Positions 26,224 to 35,472 of a DNA stretch of 64,000 bases are shown here, piece after piece. The notes under the pieces are model-generated. The model was not told where the DNA came from and did no database searches. It worked only from the letters and a program-made list of their open reading frames with translations. This DNA comes from Streptomyces sp. NBC_01549 (GTDB lineage: Bacteria; Actinomycetota; Actinomycetes; Streptomycetales; Streptomycetaceae): contig NZ_JAPEPW010000001.1 of the NCBI RefSeq assembly GCF_026339955.1, positions 5,973,001 through 6,037,000 on the forward strand, in the 5' to 3' direction. The stretch's first letter is position 1. Each line of letters begins with the position of its first letter. A program made the translations under genes and the position numbers.

Positions 26224-26418
26224 ATGCCGAAGAACAAGTCGCACAGCGGTGCCAGCAAGCGCTTCAAGGTCACCGGCTCCGGCAAGGTGCTCCGTGAGCG
26301 CGCCGGCAAGCGCCACCTGCTCGAGCACAAGTCGTCGCGCCTGACGCGCCGCCTCACCGGCAACGCCGAGATGGCCCCGGGCGACGCCAAGAAGATCAAG
26401 AAGCTTCTCGGCAAGTGA
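26224..26418 (+). CDS. rpmI: 50S ribosomal protein L35
   Basis: This 64-residue basic protein starts MPKNKSHSGASKRFKVTGSG and ends KKIKKLLGK, the standard L35 sequence. A GAGGAGAG ribosome binding site (26208-26215) precedes ATG 26224. It is the middle gene of the infC-rpmI-rplT operon. Confidence 0.97.
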   Translation: MPKNKSHSGASKRFKVTGSGKVLRERAGKRHLLEHKSSRLTRRLTGNAEMAPGDAKKIKKLLGK

Positions 26419-26514
26419 CGTCGGGCGCGCACCGCGCGCCTGATCTCCGACCGGGACCCAATCGATTTCGGGCTGTGTGACGACAACCACAGCCCCGCTA
26501 CAAGGAGTTAACAA

Positions 26515-26898
26515 GTGGCACGCGTCAAGCGGGCAGTCAACGCCCACAAGAAGCGCCGGGCGATCCTCGAGGCGGCCTCCGGCTACCGCGGTCAGCGTTC
26601 GCGCCTGTACCGCAAGGCCAAGGAGCAGGTCACCCACTCGCTGGTCTACAACTACAACGACCGCAAGAAGCGCAAGGGCGACTTCCGGCAGCTGTGGATC
26701 CAGCGCATCAACGCCGCTGCCCGCGCCAACGGCATCACGTACAACCGCTTCATCCAGGGTCTGAAGGCCGCGAACATCGAGGTCGACCGCAAGATCCTGG
26801 CCGAGCTGGCCGTGAACGACGCCGGTGCGTTCGCCGCGCTGGTCGAGGTCGCCCAGAAGGCGCTGCCGTCGGACGTCAACGCGCCGAAGGCCGCGTGA
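26515..26898 (+). CDS. rplT: 50S ribosomal protein L20
   Basis: This 127-residue L20 starts ARVKRAVNAHKKRRAILEA and contains the family core SGYRGQRSRLYRKAKEQV. It nucleates early 50S assembly and in other bacteria represses its own operon by binding the leader. It begins at GTG 26515 after AAGGAG. A hairpin terminator follows 33 bp after the stop. Confidence 0.97.
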   Translation: MARVKRAVNAHKKRRAILEAASGYRGQRSRLYRKAKEQVTHSLVYNYNDRKKRKGDFRQLWIQRINAAARANGITYNRFIQGLKAANIEVDRKILAELAVNDAGAFAALVEVAQKALPSDVNAPKAA

Positions 26899-26930
26899 CG
26901 CTCGCGCTCGCCTGAGCCGTACGCGGCTGT

Positions 26931-26960
26931 GGACCCGCTTGCCTCACGGCTTGCGGGTCC
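26931..26960. terminator. Terminator hairpin after rplT
   Basis: GGACCCGC (26931-26938) pairs with GCGGGTCC (26953-26960), with an inner GCC/GGC stem. It is placed to end the infC operon. Confidence 0.75.
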
Positions 26961-27275
26961 CGGTGCGTTTGGGCTCCGCCGGCCGCTCGAGGCACGCTGC
27001 GCGTCGGCGATGTCGGTTCGGCACCGCCGGATTCCGCCGTCGCGGCTGAGCGCCCCTGCGGCGGGAGAAGCGCCTGCGGCGCCGTGTGGCGCGTCGGCTA
27101 CGGGAGAATCCCCGGCCGGGGCGGCACCGAACGCCACGCATGACGTGACGTGTCCGATGTCCCCGACGGGGGGGCGAAGCTCGCTTGCGGTGCCAGAGGC
27201 ATCCGGCCGGGGACACCCAGCCGGTCGGCCACGGGCCCGACGGCGGGACTCAGACCCCGCCGGGCCGGCGGCCTC

Positions 27276-27460
27276 CGTCGAAGCGCTGGCGGACCGTGCG
27301 CCTGGTCCGGCCCGTCGAAGCGCTGGCGGACCGTGCGCCTGGTCCGGCCCGTCGAAGCGCTGGCGGACCGTGCGCCTGGTCCGGCCCGTCGAAGCGCTGG
27401 CGGACCGTGCGCCTGGCCCGGCTCGTCGAAAGCTCCGCCGGACCGTGTGTTCGGCTCCGC
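27276..27460. repeat. 37-bp tandem repeat, four copies plus a degenerate fifth
   Basis: Units start at 27276, 27313, 27350 and 27387 (37-bp period), with a diverged fifth at 27424. Each begins CGTCGAAGCGCTGGCGGACC and contains the dyad CGGACC-N8-GGTCCG, so the array could form a row of small hairpins. It sits in a 748-bp non-coding gap (26899-27646) between rplT and the methyltransferase gene. There are no spacers, and 37 is not a multiple of three. Confidence 0.9.
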
Positions 27461-27646
27461 CGGGACCGTGGTCACCGGACGCCGGCCGGTGACGGCACGG
27501 CGGCTTGCCGCTCCGGCCCCCCGAAGCCCCGCCGCCCGCCGCAGTCGGCACGGACACACAGGTCCCGTTCTCCTCGTCTTCTCCGAGGGGACCCGGCTCC
27601 ACCCCGCCCCTCAAGCCGCCCCTTCGCAACCCCCTGAGGTGACCCC

Positions 27647-28504
<858 letters not shown>

Positions 28505-28557
28505 TAGGGTGACGGGCTCGGGGGCCCACTGCGCCAGACGAGAGGTGGGATACGGGG

Positions 28558-29778
28558 ATGGGTGTCGGCACGAGCGGTGCGAAGAGCGCGCCGCGCGCAC
28601 GAGACGTGCGCGACACGCCTGCGCCCCGGCGCGCCGACCAGCGCGACGATCGACTCGATGCCGATCATGACGTCGATCACGATGCCGGTCTCGGGTCAGG
28701 ACTCGGAGTCGAACTCGGTGTCGACCCCGACGATCTGCCCGACGGACTCGTCATCGCCGACGAGAACGGCCGGGTCGTCTGCTTCAACGCCGCCGCCGCC
28801 CGCATCACCGCCGTCCCCGCCGCCGCCGCCCTCGGACGCCATCTGGAGTCGGCCCTTCCGCTCGAGGACCTCGAGGGCCGTCGCTGGTGGCAACTGACCG
28901 ATCCCTACGGCGGCCTCGCGATCCGTGTCGGACAGCCGGAGCGGAATCTGCTGCTCCCGGGGGGACGGGAGGTGCTCGTCTCCGCGCGATACGTACGCAC
29001 CGTGCCCACCGGCTCCGTCCGCCGCGTCGTCGTCTCGCTGCGCGACACCGAGGCCCGCCGCCGCACCGAGCGCAGCCACGCCGAGCTGATCGCCACGGTC
29101 GCCCACGAGCTGCGCTCCCCGCTCACCTCGGTCAAGGGCTTCACCGCCACCCTGCTCGCCAAGTGGGAACGCTTCACCGACGACCAGAAGAAACTCATGC
29201 TGGAGACCGTCGACGCCGACGCCGACCGGGTTACCCGGCTCATCGCCGAGCTGCTCGACATCTCCCGCATCGACTCCGGCCGTCTCGAGGTGCGCCGCCA
29301 GCCCGTCGACATCGGCGCCGCGGTCGGCCGCCACATCCAGGCGTACGTCACCTCCGGCCAGCCCGCCGACCGCTTCCTGCTGCGTATCGAACAGCCCCTG
29401 CCGCCGCTGTGGGCCGACCCGGACAAGATCGACCAGGTGCTCAGCAACCTGCTCGAAAACGCGGTGCGGCACGGCGAGGGAACCGTCACTATTGACGTCA
29501 CGCCCTCGGCGTCCCCGCGTGAGCGCGAGGACGGCGAGAACGTAGCCACGTCGGTCACCGTGAGCGACGAGGGCACCGGCATCCCGGAGGAATCCATGAA
29601 CCGCGTCTTCACCCGCTTCTGGCGGGGCAGCAAGCGCGGTGGCACAGGCCTCGGGCTGTACATCGTCAAGGGCATCGTCGAGGCCCACGGCGGCACCATC
29701 ACGGTCGGCCGCGCCCCCGGCGGCGGCGCCGAGTTCCGATTTACGTTGCCCGTGGGCACCCCGGCGTACCTGCTGTAA
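28558..29778 (+). CDS. PAS-containing sensor histidine kinase
   Basis: This 406-residue kinase has no transmembrane segment, so it is cytoplasmic. A low-complexity Asp/His/Gly region covers about 20-58. A PAS domain follows (about 60-160; LPDGLVIADENGRVVCFNAA). The dimerisation domain has phospho-acceptor His183 (VAHELRSPLTSVKGF). A HATPase domain (about 280-400) shows N-box NLLENAVRHG, G1 DEGTGIP and G2 GTGLGLYIVKG. No response regulator gene is adjacent, so its partner is elsewhere. It is conserved upstream of pheS in Streptomyces. Confidence 0.9.
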   Translation: MGVGTSGAKSAPRARDVRDTPAPRRADQRDDRLDADHDVDHDAGLGSGLGVELGVDPDDLPDGLVIADENGRVVCFNAAAARITAVPAAAALGRHLESALPLEDLEGRRWWQLTDPYGGLAIRVGQPERNLLLPGGREVLVSARYVRTVPTGSVRRVVVSLRDTEARRRTERSHAELIATVAHELRSPLTSVKGFTATLLAKWERFTDDQKKLMLETVDADADRVTRLIAELLDISRIDSGRLEVRRQPVDIGAAVGRHIQAYVTSGQPADRFLLRIEQPLPPLWADPDKIDQVLSNLLENAVRHGEGTVTIDVTPSASPREREDGENVATSVTVSDEGTGIPEESMNRVFTRFWRGSKRGGTGLGLYIVKGIVEAHGGTITVGRAPGGGAEFRFTLPVGTPAYLL

Positions 29779-29958
29779 CGCCGAAGAGGCCCCACGGGCG
29801 CAGTCGTACCGGAGCCACCCATCGGACTGCGCGTCCGAGGTCGGCTCCCACCCCGTTAGACTCGGCCTTTGGCACCTTTGCGTCCCCGTTTCAGGGACCA
29901 TGCGTCCCCCGAGTCGGGACGGGGACCATCCGCCAGCCAACCGGAAGCACGGGAAGAG

Positions 29959-31083
29959 ATGTCGGCACCGAATAAGTCGTACGACCCTGTAGAGGTCGAG
30001 GCCTTGAAACCGGAAGAGATCGAGCGCATGCGGGACGAGGCGCTCGCCGCCTTCGCCGCCGCCGGTGACCTCGACGCGCTCCAGGAGGCCAAGGTCGCCC
30101 ACACCGGCGGCGCCTCGCCGCTGGCCCTCGCCAACCGCGAGATCGGCGCCCTGCCCCCGCACGCCAAGGCCGCCGCAGGCAAGCTGGTCGGCCAGGCGCG
30201 AGGCGCGGTGAACAAGGCCCTCGGCGCCCGCCAGGCCGAGCTGGAGGCCGAGCGCGACGCCCGGGTGCTGGTCGAGGAGGCGGTGGACGTCACGCTGCCC
30301 TACGACCGTGTACCCGTCGGCGCCCGCCACCCGCTGACCACCATGATGGAGCGCGTCGCCGACGTCTTCGTGTCCATGGGATACGAGATCGCCGAGGGCC
30401 CCGAGGTCGAGGCGGAGTGGTTCAACTTCGACGCCCTGAACTTCACGCCCGACCACCCGGCCCGGCAGATGCAGGACACCTTCTTCGTCGAGGGCCCCAC
30501 GGGCGACCACGGCGAGTCCGGTGTCGTGCTGCGCACCCACACCTCGCCCGTGCAGGCCCGCGCCATGCTCGACCGCGAGCCCCCGGTCTACGTCGTCTGC
30601 CCCGGCCGGGTGTTCCGCACGGACGAGCTGGACGCCACCCACACCCCGGTCTTCCACCAGATCGAGCTCCTCGCCGTCGACGAGGGCCTGACCATGGCCG
30701 ACCTCAAGGGCACCCTCGACCACATGGTCCAGTCGCTCTTCGGCGCCGACATGAAGACCCGGCTGCGCCCGAACTACTTCCCCTTCACCGAGCCGTCCGC
30801 CGAGATGGACATGCTCTGCTACGTCTGCAAGGGCGAGTCCGTCGGCAACCCCGACCGCCCCTGCCGTACCTGCTCCTCCGAGGGCTGGATCGAGCTGGGC
30901 GGCTGCGGCATGGTCAACCCGCGGGTGCTGGTCGCCTGTGGCGTCGACCCGGAGAAGTACAGCGGATTCGCCTTCGGGTTCGGCATCGAGCGGATGCTGA
31001 TGTTCCGCCACAACGTCGAAGACATGCGAGACATGGTCGAGGGTGACGTCCGGTTCACCCGGCCGTTCGGGATGGAGATCTGA
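29959..31083 (+). CDS. pheS: Phenylalanyl-tRNA synthetase alpha subunit
   Basis: This 374-residue class II synthetase alpha subunit has an N-terminal coiled-coil that binds tRNA (about 10-90). The catalytic core contains motif 2 (VFRTDELDATHTPVFHQIE) and motif 3 (GFGIERMLM). ATG 29959 has a GGGAAGAG ribosome binding site; the frame opens earlier but without homology. Its stop overlaps the pheT start (TGATG), so the subunits are co-translated for the alpha2-beta2 enzyme. A short leader hairpin (GTCCC/GGGAC) lies around 29881. Confidence 0.97.
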   Translation: MSAPNKSYDPVEVEALKPEEIERMRDEALAAFAAAGDLDALQEAKVAHTGGASPLALANREIGALPPHAKAAAGKLVGQARGAVNKALGARQAELEAERDARVLVEEAVDVTLPYDRVPVGARHPLTTMMERVADVFVSMGYEIAEGPEVEAEWFNFDALNFTPDHPARQMQDTFFVEGPTGDHGESGVVLRTHTSPVQARAMLDREPPVYVVCPGRVFRTDELDATHTPVFHQIELLAVDEGLTMADLKGTLDHMVQSLFGADMKTRLRPNYFPFTEPSAEMDMLCYVCKGESVGNPDRPCRTCSSEGWIELGGCGMVNPRVLVACGVDPEKYSGFAFGFGIERMLMFRHNVEDMRDMVEGDVRFTRPFGMEI

Positions 31084-33587
31084 TGCGGGTCCCGCTTTCT
31101 TGGCTGCGGGAGTACGTCGACCTGCCGGCGACGGAGACCGGCCGCGACGTCCAGGCCAAGCTCATTTCGGCAGGCCTCGAGGTCGAGACCGTCGAGCAGC
31201 TCGGCGCCGACCTCAAGGGCCCCCTGGTCGTCGGCCAGGTGCGGTCCATCGAGGAGCTGGAGGGCTTCAAGAAGCCCATCCGCTTCTGCCTGGTCGACGT
31301 CGGCACCGCCAACGGCACCGGTGAGCTCCAGGAGATCGTCTGCGGCGCCCGCAACTTCTCCGTCGGCGACAAGGTCGTCGTGGTCCTGCCGGGTGCCGTG
31401 CTGCCCGGCAACTTCGCGATCGCCGCGCGCAAGACGTACGGCAGGACCTCGCACGGCATGATCTGCTCCGGCGACGAGCTGGGCATGGGCGACGACGGCA
31501 GCGGCGGCATCATCGTGCTGCCGCCGGAGGTCGAGGTCGCCACCGACGCGATCGAGCTGCTCGAGCTCGTCGACGAGGTCCTCGACATCGCCGTCACGCC
31601 CGACCGCGGCTACGCCCTGTCGATGCGCGGCGTGGCCCGTGAGGCCGCCATCGCCTACGGCCTGCCGCTGCGCGACCCCGCGCTGCTCGACGTACCGGCC
31701 CCGAACGCGTTCGGCTACCCGGTGCAGGTCTCCGACCCGATGGGCTGCGACCGCTTCACCGCGCGCACGGTGACCGGCCTCGACCCCGAGGCCCACTCCC
31801 CGATCTGGCTGCGCCGCCGCCTCCAGAAGGCGGGCATGCGCCCGATCTCGCTCGCCGTCGACATCACCAACTACGTGATGCTGGAGGTCGGCCAGCCGCT
31901 GCACGCCTACGACCGCACCCGCGTCCAGGGCGCGATCGGTGTGCGCAGGGCCGAGCAGGGCGAGAAGCTCACCACGCTCGACGGTGTCACGCGCACGCTC
32001 GACGCCGGGGACCTGGTCATCACCGACGACCGCGGCCCCATCGGCCTCGCGGGTGTCATGGGTGGCGCCAACACCGAGATCGACGACACCGAGGGCACCA
32101 CCACCGAGGTCGTCATCGAGGCCGCGCACTTCGACGCGCTCTCCATCGCGCGCACGGCCCGCCGTCACAAGCTGGCCTCCGAGGCGTCCAAGCGCTTCGA
32201 GCGCGGCGCCGACCCGCAGGCCACCTCGGCCGCCGCCCAGCGCACGGTCGACCTCCTCGTCCTCCTCGCCGGCGGCACCGCCGACGCCGGGGTCACCGAG
32301 GTCATCGCGCCCTCCGCGCCGCACAGCATCACCATCCCGGCGAACCACCCGGACAAGGTGGCCGGTGTCGACTACGGCCGCGAGACCGTCGTACGCCGAC
32401 TCCAGCAGGTCGGCTGTGACGTCTACGGGCAGGACGAGCTGATCGTCACCGTGCCGTCCTGGCGGCCCGACCTGACGGACCCGAACGACCTGGCCGAAGA
32501 GGTCATCCGGCTCGAGGGCTACGAGAACCTGCCCTCGACCCTGCCGAAGCCCCCCGCGGGCCTGGGCCTGACCGGCCGGCAGCGGCTGCACCGCCGGATC
32601 GGCCGCGTGCTGGCCGGCGCCGGATACGTCGAGGCGCTGAACTACCCGTTCATCGGCGAGCACGTCTTCGACCAGCTCGCCCTCGCCGCCGACGACCCGA
32701 AGCGCAAGGTCGTCAAGCTCGTCAACCCGCTCTCCGACGAGGAGCCCGCGCTCCGTACGACGCTGCTGCCGGGCCTGCTCCACGCCCTGCGCCGCAACGA
32801 CGGCCGCGGCAGCCACGACCTGGCGCTCTTCGAGACCGGCCTGGTCTTCCAGCCGCAGGACGAACTGCGCGTCGCGGGCCGCCTGCCCGTCGACCGCCGT
32901 CCCACCGACGAGGAGATCGCGTCCCTCACGGCCGCGCTCCCCGTCCAGCCCCGGCACGCCGCCGTCGTCCTCGCGGGCGCCCGCGAGCAGGCCGGCTGGT
33001 GGGGCAAGGGCCGCCCGGCCGACTGGGCCGACGCGATCGAGGCGGCGCGCTCGCTGGCCCGCGAGGCGGGGACCGAAATCCTCGTCCGCTCTGGCCAGTA
33101 CGGGCCGTGGCACCCGGGCCGCTGCGCCGAGCTGGCCGTCGTCGTCGACGGCCGGGAGAAGGTCATCGGGTACGCCGGTGAGCTGCACCCCGGCGTCCTG
33201 AAGACCCTGGGTCTGCCCGCGCGCACCTGCGCGATGGAGCTCGACCTGGACGCGCTGGAGCAGGCGAGCGCGGGCCTCCCCAAGGGCCCGAAGATCTCGA
33301 CCTTCCCCGTCGCCACCCAGGACGTGGCCCTGGTCGTCGACAAGACCGTCCCGCACGTGGACGTCGAGGCGGCGCTGCGCGAGGGCGCGGGTGAACTCCT
33401 GGAGTCCATCCGGCTGTTCGACGTCTACGAGAACGGCGAGCAGCTCGGCGAGGGCAAGAAGTCCCTGGCCTACGCGCTGCGGTTCCGTTCCGACGACCGC
33501 ACGCTGACCGTCGACGAGGCCTCCGCGGCGCGTGACGCGGCCGTGGCGCTCGCCGCTGGGCGCACGGGGGCGGTGCTGCGGGGGTAG
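31083..33587 (+). CDS. pheT: Phenylalanyl-tRNA synthetase beta subunit
   Basis: This 834-residue beta subunit has all expected modules. These are an N-terminal EMAP/OB tRNA-binding domain (about 40-150), the B3/B4 editing region (about 210-380), the B5 domain (about 400-475), the catalytic-like core (about 490-700), and a C-terminal FDX-ACB domain (about 740-834) beginning STFPVATQDVALVVD. It charges tRNA-Phe together with PheS. A hairpin/repeat cluster follows its stop. Confidence 0.97.
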   Translation: MRVPLSWLREYVDLPATETGRDVQAKLISAGLEVETVEQLGADLKGPLVVGQVRSIEELEGFKKPIRFCLVDVGTANGTGELQEIVCGARNFSVGDKVVVVLPGAVLPGNFAIAARKTYGRTSHGMICSGDELGMGDDGSGGIIVLPPEVEVATDAIELLELVDEVLDIAVTPDRGYALSMRGVAREAAIAYGLPLRDPALLDVPAPNAFGYPVQVSDPMGCDRFTARTVTGLDPEAHSPIWLRRRLQKAGMRPISLAVDITNYVMLEVGQPLHAYDRTRVQGAIGVRRAEQGEKLTTLDGVTRTLDAGDLVITDDRGPIGLAGVMGGANTEIDDTEGTTTEVVIEAAHFDALSIARTARRHKLASEASKRFERGADPQATSAAAQRTVDLLVLLAGGTADAGVTEVIAPSAPHSITIPANHPDKVAGVDYGRETVVRRLQQVGCDVYGQDELIVTVPSWRPDLTDPNDLAEEVIRLEGYENLPSTLPKPPAGLGLTGRQRLHRRIGRVLAGAGYVEALNYPFIGEHVFDQLALAADDPKRKVVKLVNPLSDEEPALRTTLLPGLLHALRRNDGRGSHDLALFETGLVFQPQDELRVAGRLPVDRRPTDEEIASLTAALPVQPRHAAVVLAGAREQAGWWGKGRPADWADAIEAARSLAREAGTEILVRSGQYGPWHPGRCAELAVVVDGREKVIGYAGELHPGVLKTLGLPARTCAMELDLDALEQASAGLPKGPKISTFPVATQDVALVVDKTVPHVDVEAALREGAGELLESIRLFDVYENGEQLGEGKKSLAYALRFRSDDRTLTVDEASAARDAAVALAAGRTGAVLRG

Positions 33588-33603
33588 CTCCGCTGGTTGT
33601 ACC

Positions 33604-33679
33604 GGGGAACTGCGGGTTGTTTGTCGGCTGCGAGTGTGTCGTGGCTGGGCGCGCAGTTCCCCGCGCCCCTTTGGGGCGC
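33604..33679. terminator. Repeat-derived hairpins after pheT
   Basis: GGGGAACTGCG (33604-33614) pairs with CGCAGTTCCCC (33652-33662). Immediately after, GCGCCCC (33663-33669) pairs with GGGGCGC (33673-33679) around TTT. The element contains the same dispersed word seen at 10559-10582 and probably ends pheST transcription. Confidence 0.75.
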
Positions 33680-33692
33680 TTTCCCCCGGCCG

Positions 33693-33710
33693 ACCTGCAT
33701 AAATGCAGGT
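33693..33710. promoter_or_regulatory. Perfect 18-bp palindrome
   Basis: ACCTGCAT-AA-ATGCAGGT has perfect 8-bp arms and lies 134 bp before the phosphatase start. Its A/T-containing core stands out in this GC-rich DNA, suggesting an operator. The TGCAT/ATGCA arms are reminiscent of arginine-repressor boxes, but no arginine gene is in the window. Confidence 0.5.
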
Positions 33711-33843
33711 GTCCGAAGCTGTGTCACTCATTCGGGTGGCAAGTCGGGGCGATCTGTCTCGATCGGGGCATGCGGTCGACAGAATCGGACCGGCCTCTTG
33801 GAGGTCATCTGCGCTGTCAGGGCCTATTGGGGGGCCAATCGGC

Positions 33844-35103
33844 ATGATCCATATCAAGGCGGGGGCTCCCCGCAGGGCGACGTCCCGGACGAATTCGCGG
33901 GGGCCGGCCCGGGCGGGACTTCGGGCGCGGCGCCGGGGGTGTGGCCTGCGGGCCGGGCTGGTCCGGGCGGTGCGCCGGGACAGCCCCCGAGTGCGACCGG
34001 ACCGGCCGGTTCACGGCGGCGGGCCGCCGGACGTTTTCGACCGGACGGAGCGCCGGGCCGAGCGGCGGTCCCTGCGGCGGGCACTGAGTCTGGGGCTGCC
34101 CACCGCCTGGGGCGCGATCGCCGTCACGTACAAGATGACCTGCCCGCTCGCCCAGCGGGACGGGCTCGAAGCGCGGATCGTCACCAGCGCCGTCTTCTTC
34201 GCCGTCGGCACGGGGCTGATCCTCCACGTCAGACGGGCGCTGCTGCGGGAGCTGAGACAGATCCGCAAGGTCGCGGGCGCCGCCCAGAGCGTGCTGCTGC
34301 GACCGCTGCCTCCGCGCATCGACGGTCTGAGCATCGCCGCGGCCCAGCTGTCCGCGGACCGCGGCGCGAACATCGGCGGCGACCTGTACGAGGTGATCGC
34401 CACCGAGCACGGCGTACGGATCGTCATGGGTGACGTCCGCGGACACGGCCTCGGCGCCCTCGCAACCGTCGCCGCCGTCCTCGGCAGCTTCCGCGAGGCC
34501 GTGCACGACGAGCTCGAACTCGCCGGTGTGCTCCGGCGGCTGGAACGCGCCATGGCCCGGCACCTGCGCGAGCGGGCGCGCGCCGAACACCCCTCGGCGG
34601 GCCTGGACCCCGACAGCCCGGTCGCCGAGGAGTTCGTCACCGTACTGCTCCTGGAGATCCGCGACGACGGCGAGGTGTACGCCCTCAACTGCGGTCACCC
34701 GGCGCCGTATCGGCTCGGCGCAGGCCGCGTGGAACCACTCACGGCAGCCGAACCGGTCCCCCCGCTCGGCCCGTTCCCGCTCCCCGCCGAACTGGCGGCC
34801 ACCCGGTGCGGCCGGCTCCTCCCCGACGAGGCCCTGTTCCTGCACACCGACGGAGTGGACGACGCCCGCGACACCCACGGCCGTTTCTTTCCGCTGCCCG
34901 CCACGCTCGCCGAGGCCGTCCGCACCCAGCCGCTCTCTCCGCAGGCTGTGCTCAGGGCCGTCTTCACCCGCCTTCTGCGCCACACCGGTGGCAGACCGGC
35001 AGACGACGTGGCCGTACTGATCCTCCGCAACGACCGCGACCGCGTCCCGACACAGCAGGTCCACTCCGCAGCGCATCAGGTCACGCGAGCACAAGGCCTT
35101 TAG
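33844..35103 (+). CDS. Membrane PP2C/SpoIIE-type phosphatase
   Basis: This 419-residue protein has an Arg-rich N-terminus, two hydrophobic segments (about 80-130; ALSLGLPTAWGAIAVTYK and SAVFFAVGTGLIL) and a C-terminal SpoIIE/PP2C domain. The domain shows the metal-binding Asp motifs GGDLYEVI and GDVRGHGLGA, plus FLHTDGVDDARD. Such Streptomyces phosphatases dephosphorylate anti-sigma antagonists or other Ser/Thr-phosphorylated proteins. The start is uncertain: ATG 33844 gives MIHIKAG; 33703 is also open but would begin inside the palindrome. Confidence 0.82.
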   Translation: MIHIKAGAPRRATSRTNSRGPARAGLRARRRGCGLRAGLVRAVRRDSPRVRPDRPVHGGGPPDVFDRTERRAERRSLRRALSLGLPTAWGAIAVTYKMTCPLAQRDGLEARIVTSAVFFAVGTGLILHVRRALLRELRQIRKVAGAAQSVLLRPLPPRIDGLSIAAAQLSADRGANIGGDLYEVIATEHGVRIVMGDVRGHGLGALATVAAVLGSFREAVHDELELAGVLRRLERAMARHLRERARAEHPSAGLDPDSPVAEEFVTVLLLEIRDDGEVYALNCGHPAPYRLGAGRVEPLTAAEPVPPLGPFPLPAELAATRCGRLLPDEALFLHTDGVDDARDTHGRFFPLPATLAEAVRTQPLSPQAVLRAVFTRLLRHTGGRPADDVAVLILRNDRDRVPTQQVHSAAHQVTRAQGL

Positions 35104-35472
35104 GGGCGCGGGGCTGTGACATTGCGCGGCTCCGCCGCGTGGGCGCGACCAGCCACAACGTACGTGCAGCCGACACACAACCCGCAGTGACCCCGCGCAG
35201 CCGGCGGAGCCGTCCGCCCCGCCACGGAGTGTCGGGCAGGCAGCCGGGCGGACGGCGCGGAATCGGGCCGCCGCACTGTACGAGGGGGAGCCGGCGGCCC
35301 GGCCGGCCTCTTGCGAGGCATTTCAGTCAACCGGCAAGAAACACTGCGCGACAGCGCGCGCACCCTGCGGATACGGGCATTCCGTTCACACCCCGTGTGA
35401 AGGGTGACCCATGAGCGAGAGGGACGGATTACTCTGACCGCACTGTCGCCACCGAGCCACCCGGGGGCCCGA
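35103..35472. repeat. Dispersed repeat copy B and non-coding gap
   Basis: The gap before the next gene begins with the second copy of the repeat found at 22626-22680 (GGGGCGCGGGGCTGTGACAT, CGCGGCTCCGCCGCGTGGG, CGACCAGCCACAACG; to about 35166). It contains the hairpin GCGG-CTCCG-CCGC. The rest (35167-35472) shows no gene; a promoter for the downstream regulator is expected there. Confidence 0.7.

Noticed and set aside
27276..27460. CRISPR array
   Set aside because: The 37-bp units are contiguous, with no variable spacers, and no cas genes are nearby.
30819..33857. 1012-residue minus-strand ORF
   Set aside because: It is antisense to pheT, which is unmistakable on the plus strand.
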